From Chloroflexi bacterium OHK40 (GTDB lineage: Bacteria > Chloroflexota > Chloroflexia > Chloroflexales > Chloroflexaceae), in contig SFCB01000003.1 of NCBI GenBank assembly GCA_004367505.1, positions 1 to 33,769 of the forward strand: a stretch of 33,769 nucleotides of DNA, written 5' to 3'. The notes below the pieces were generated by a model. The model made no database searches. It was not told the origin of the DNA and saw only the letters and a program-made list of their open reading frames with translations. Position 1 is the first letter of the stretch, and each line of letters starts with the position of its first letter. Of the stretch, positions 32,510-33,769 are shown in pieces. Both the position numbers and the translations under genes were made by a program.

Positions 32510-33043
32510 CTAGAGTTGGCCCCGGAGCAGGCGCCGGAGGACGAAAAAGCTCGGGAGGGCTGGGACCATCGCCACGAGCACGGTGGGGAGCAGCACTACC
32601 TGGGTGTAGCTGCGCCACTCGATCGGCCGGGGCTGCGTGAGCAGCGCGAGCGTCAGTTCGTAGATCGGGGTGGCGAGCAGCACGGCCAGAAGCGGGACGA
32701 TCGGGCGCTCGACATTCAGCCGGCGGGTGAGGAGCGCTACTGCCAGCGTGGCCAGCAGCAGGGCCAGGGCATGGCTGCCAAGGGCGGTGGCGGTGAGGAC
32801 ATCGAGGGCGAGCCCGCCGTAGAGCGCCCAGCGCAACGCTCGACTGAGGCCCACGTCGGGGAATGCGGCGCCCACGCCGAGCAGTGTGCGGCAGATCACC
32901 AGCACCAGCACCAGTGGCAGCGCGAAGCCCAGCGGCGTGGTGAGCAGCGTCACCTGGACGAGCGCGAGCCCGAAGAGGGTGGCGATCCGGGCCACCTCGC
33001 GAGCAAGAACCTCCTCTAATCGTCTTGTTTGAGGATCACCCAC
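32510..33043 (-). CDS. mreD: Rod shape-determining protein MreD
   Basis: A 177-residue membrane protein with about five TM helices, the normal size and hydropathy for MreD. It starts at ATG 33043, overlapping the end of mreC by 28 bases; GTG 32995 is an alternative start just before the first TM. It links MreC to the elongation complex. Assignment rests on position between mreC and mrdA as much as on sequence. Confidence 0.85.
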   Translation of the reverse strand: MGDPQTRRLEEVLAREVARIATLFGLALVQVTLLTTPLGFALPLVLVLVICRTLLGVGAAFPDVGLSRALRWALYGGLALDVLTATALGSHALALLLATLAVALLTRRLNVERPIVPLLAVLLATPIYELTLALLTQPRPIEWRSYTQVVLLPTVLVAMVPALPSFFVLRRLLRGQL

Positions 33044-33769
33044 ACGTAGCGCACCTGGTCAGGATCGACAAAGGGGCGAAGTTCCGCAGACTGGTACTGT
33101 TCGGCGGCGCTCACCTGCTCCACGGTGCCGATCGGGATGTCGGCGGGCACGGCGGCAAGGTCGAGCGGCAGGTTCAGGGCCGCGGTGAGGCCAGCCGTCA
33201 CAACGGCGTCGCCGGGGGCCACCGGGGTGTCGCGGCTGATCTGTTCGAGGCGCAGGCGCGAGCCGCGTTGCCACTGGCCCTGGACCAGTCCCACCTCGGC
33301 GCGGCCCTCGTGGATGAGCCGGGCGCTCACCTGGCTGCCGATATCGGTGATCAGCAGCACCTCGGCGGTCCGGGGGCCCGCGCTCTCAACGATGCCCACC
33401 AGGGCGGCGGGGCTACCGGGGGCCTGGCCGATCACCGCCATCCCGGGGCGCACACCGTCGCGCTCGCCCCGGGCGATGCCGATCGTACGGCGTCCAGCGT
33501 CGGGGGCTCGCACCGTCACCTCAGCGCCCAGCAACGTCCAGGGTTGGGCGCGCTGGATCGCGAGTTGCTGGCGCAGAAAGACGTTCTCAACCTGGGCCTG
33601 CTCGCGGGCGAGCAGTTCGCGCTGCAGGCGGGCTTGTTCGGCCTCGAGTTCGGCGATGCGCGCGCGCAGCGCGGCCTCGCCCCGTGGCGCGGTTACCACG
33701 TCGGCCAGCCAATCGCGTAGGGCGGTGAGGCGCAGGGCGGCGGGGGCGAGGGCCTGCTCAACGGTGTGA
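33016..33769 (-). CDS. mreC: Rod shape-determining protein MreC, C-terminal part
   Basis: The frame is open to the right edge, so the N-terminus and TM helix are missing. Visible are a coiled coil (RARIAELEAEQARLQRELLAREQ) and the conserved beta-domains of MreC: TVRAPDAGRRTIGIARGERDGVRPGMAVIG, LVGIVESAGPRTAEVLLITDIGSQVSARL and GDAVVTAGLTAALN. MreC scaffolds the elongasome outside the membrane. It overlaps mreD, indicating one transcript. Confidence 0.93.
   Translation of the reverse strand, partial: HTVEQALAPAALRLTALRDWLADVVTAPRGEAALRARIAELEAEQARLQRELLAREQAQVENVFLRQQLAIQRAQPWTLLGAEVTVRAPDAGRRTIGIARGERDGVRPGMAVIGQAPGSPAALVGIVESAGPRTAEVLLITDIGSQVSARLIHEGRAEVGLVQGQWQRGSRLRLEQISRDTPVAPGDAVVTAGLTAALNLPLDLAAVPADIPIGTVEQVSAAEQYQSAELRPFVDPDQVRYVWVILKQDD

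Noticed and set aside
1-33769. CRISPR array, insertion sequence or integrase
   Set aside because: No regularly spaced repeats and no transposase or recombinase frame were seen, so the island border mechanism remains unknown.

Overview
The window looks like a chromosome segment of a GC-rich, probably filamentous bacterium of the phylum Chloroflexota (class Chloroflexia). This is an inference. It rests on high GC, on a linked mreC-mreD-mrdA and minC-minD-minE set, on a zinc-ribbon Ser/Thr kinase, on many TPR/STAND/CHAT/TIR genes, and on a secreted protein ending in a WLPFV-type tail. No rRNA gene is present to settle the taxonomy.

Region 1 (1-3404, minus strand) is half of an iron/siderophore locus. 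A lipoprotein with two fused periplasmic-binding domains is followed by a DUF2470-O-methyltransferase fusion (ATGA overlap) and a second Tat-type binding lipoprotein cut by the window edge. A TTGACA/TATAAT promoter with a GTTAG-N6-CTAAC palindrome over its -10 box lies at 3729-3760. Region 4 (17113-22812, minus strand) is the other half: an MFS transporter, a truncated binding protein, two FecCD-type permeases, a FhuF-like [2Fe-2S] protein and a FecE-type ATPase. Its promoter carries the same palindrome (23001-23018).

Regions 2 and 3 (4009-16992) lie between these halves. All genes except one are on the plus strand. Region 2 (4009-8972) has a TPR protein, a secreted TolB-like propeller protein, a membrane-anchored TPR protein with a Cys-rich C-terminal domain and a two-TM protein. 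Region 3 (9160-16992) holds the most interesting content. A SLOG-type nucleotide-binding protein is divergent from a TIR protein with a putative effector-associated domain, one TM segment, a FecR-like domain and TPRs. A CHAT caspase-like protease with a signal peptide, TPRs and a C-terminal TM follows, and then a STAND (NB-ARC) ATPase with TPRs. This resembles a conflict or signalling island pairing a TIR enzyme with a SLOG protein, as Thoeris does, but with a caspase-like protease and a STAND switch added, and with the TPR parts apparently outside the membrane.

Region 5 (23266-33769, minus strand) is housekeeping: tRNA-Arg(TCT), the Ser/Thr kinase, Era with a 190-residue DUF2283-like N-terminal extension, an AI-2E family membrane protein, MinE, MinD, MinC, PBP2, MreD and MreC (cut by the right edge).
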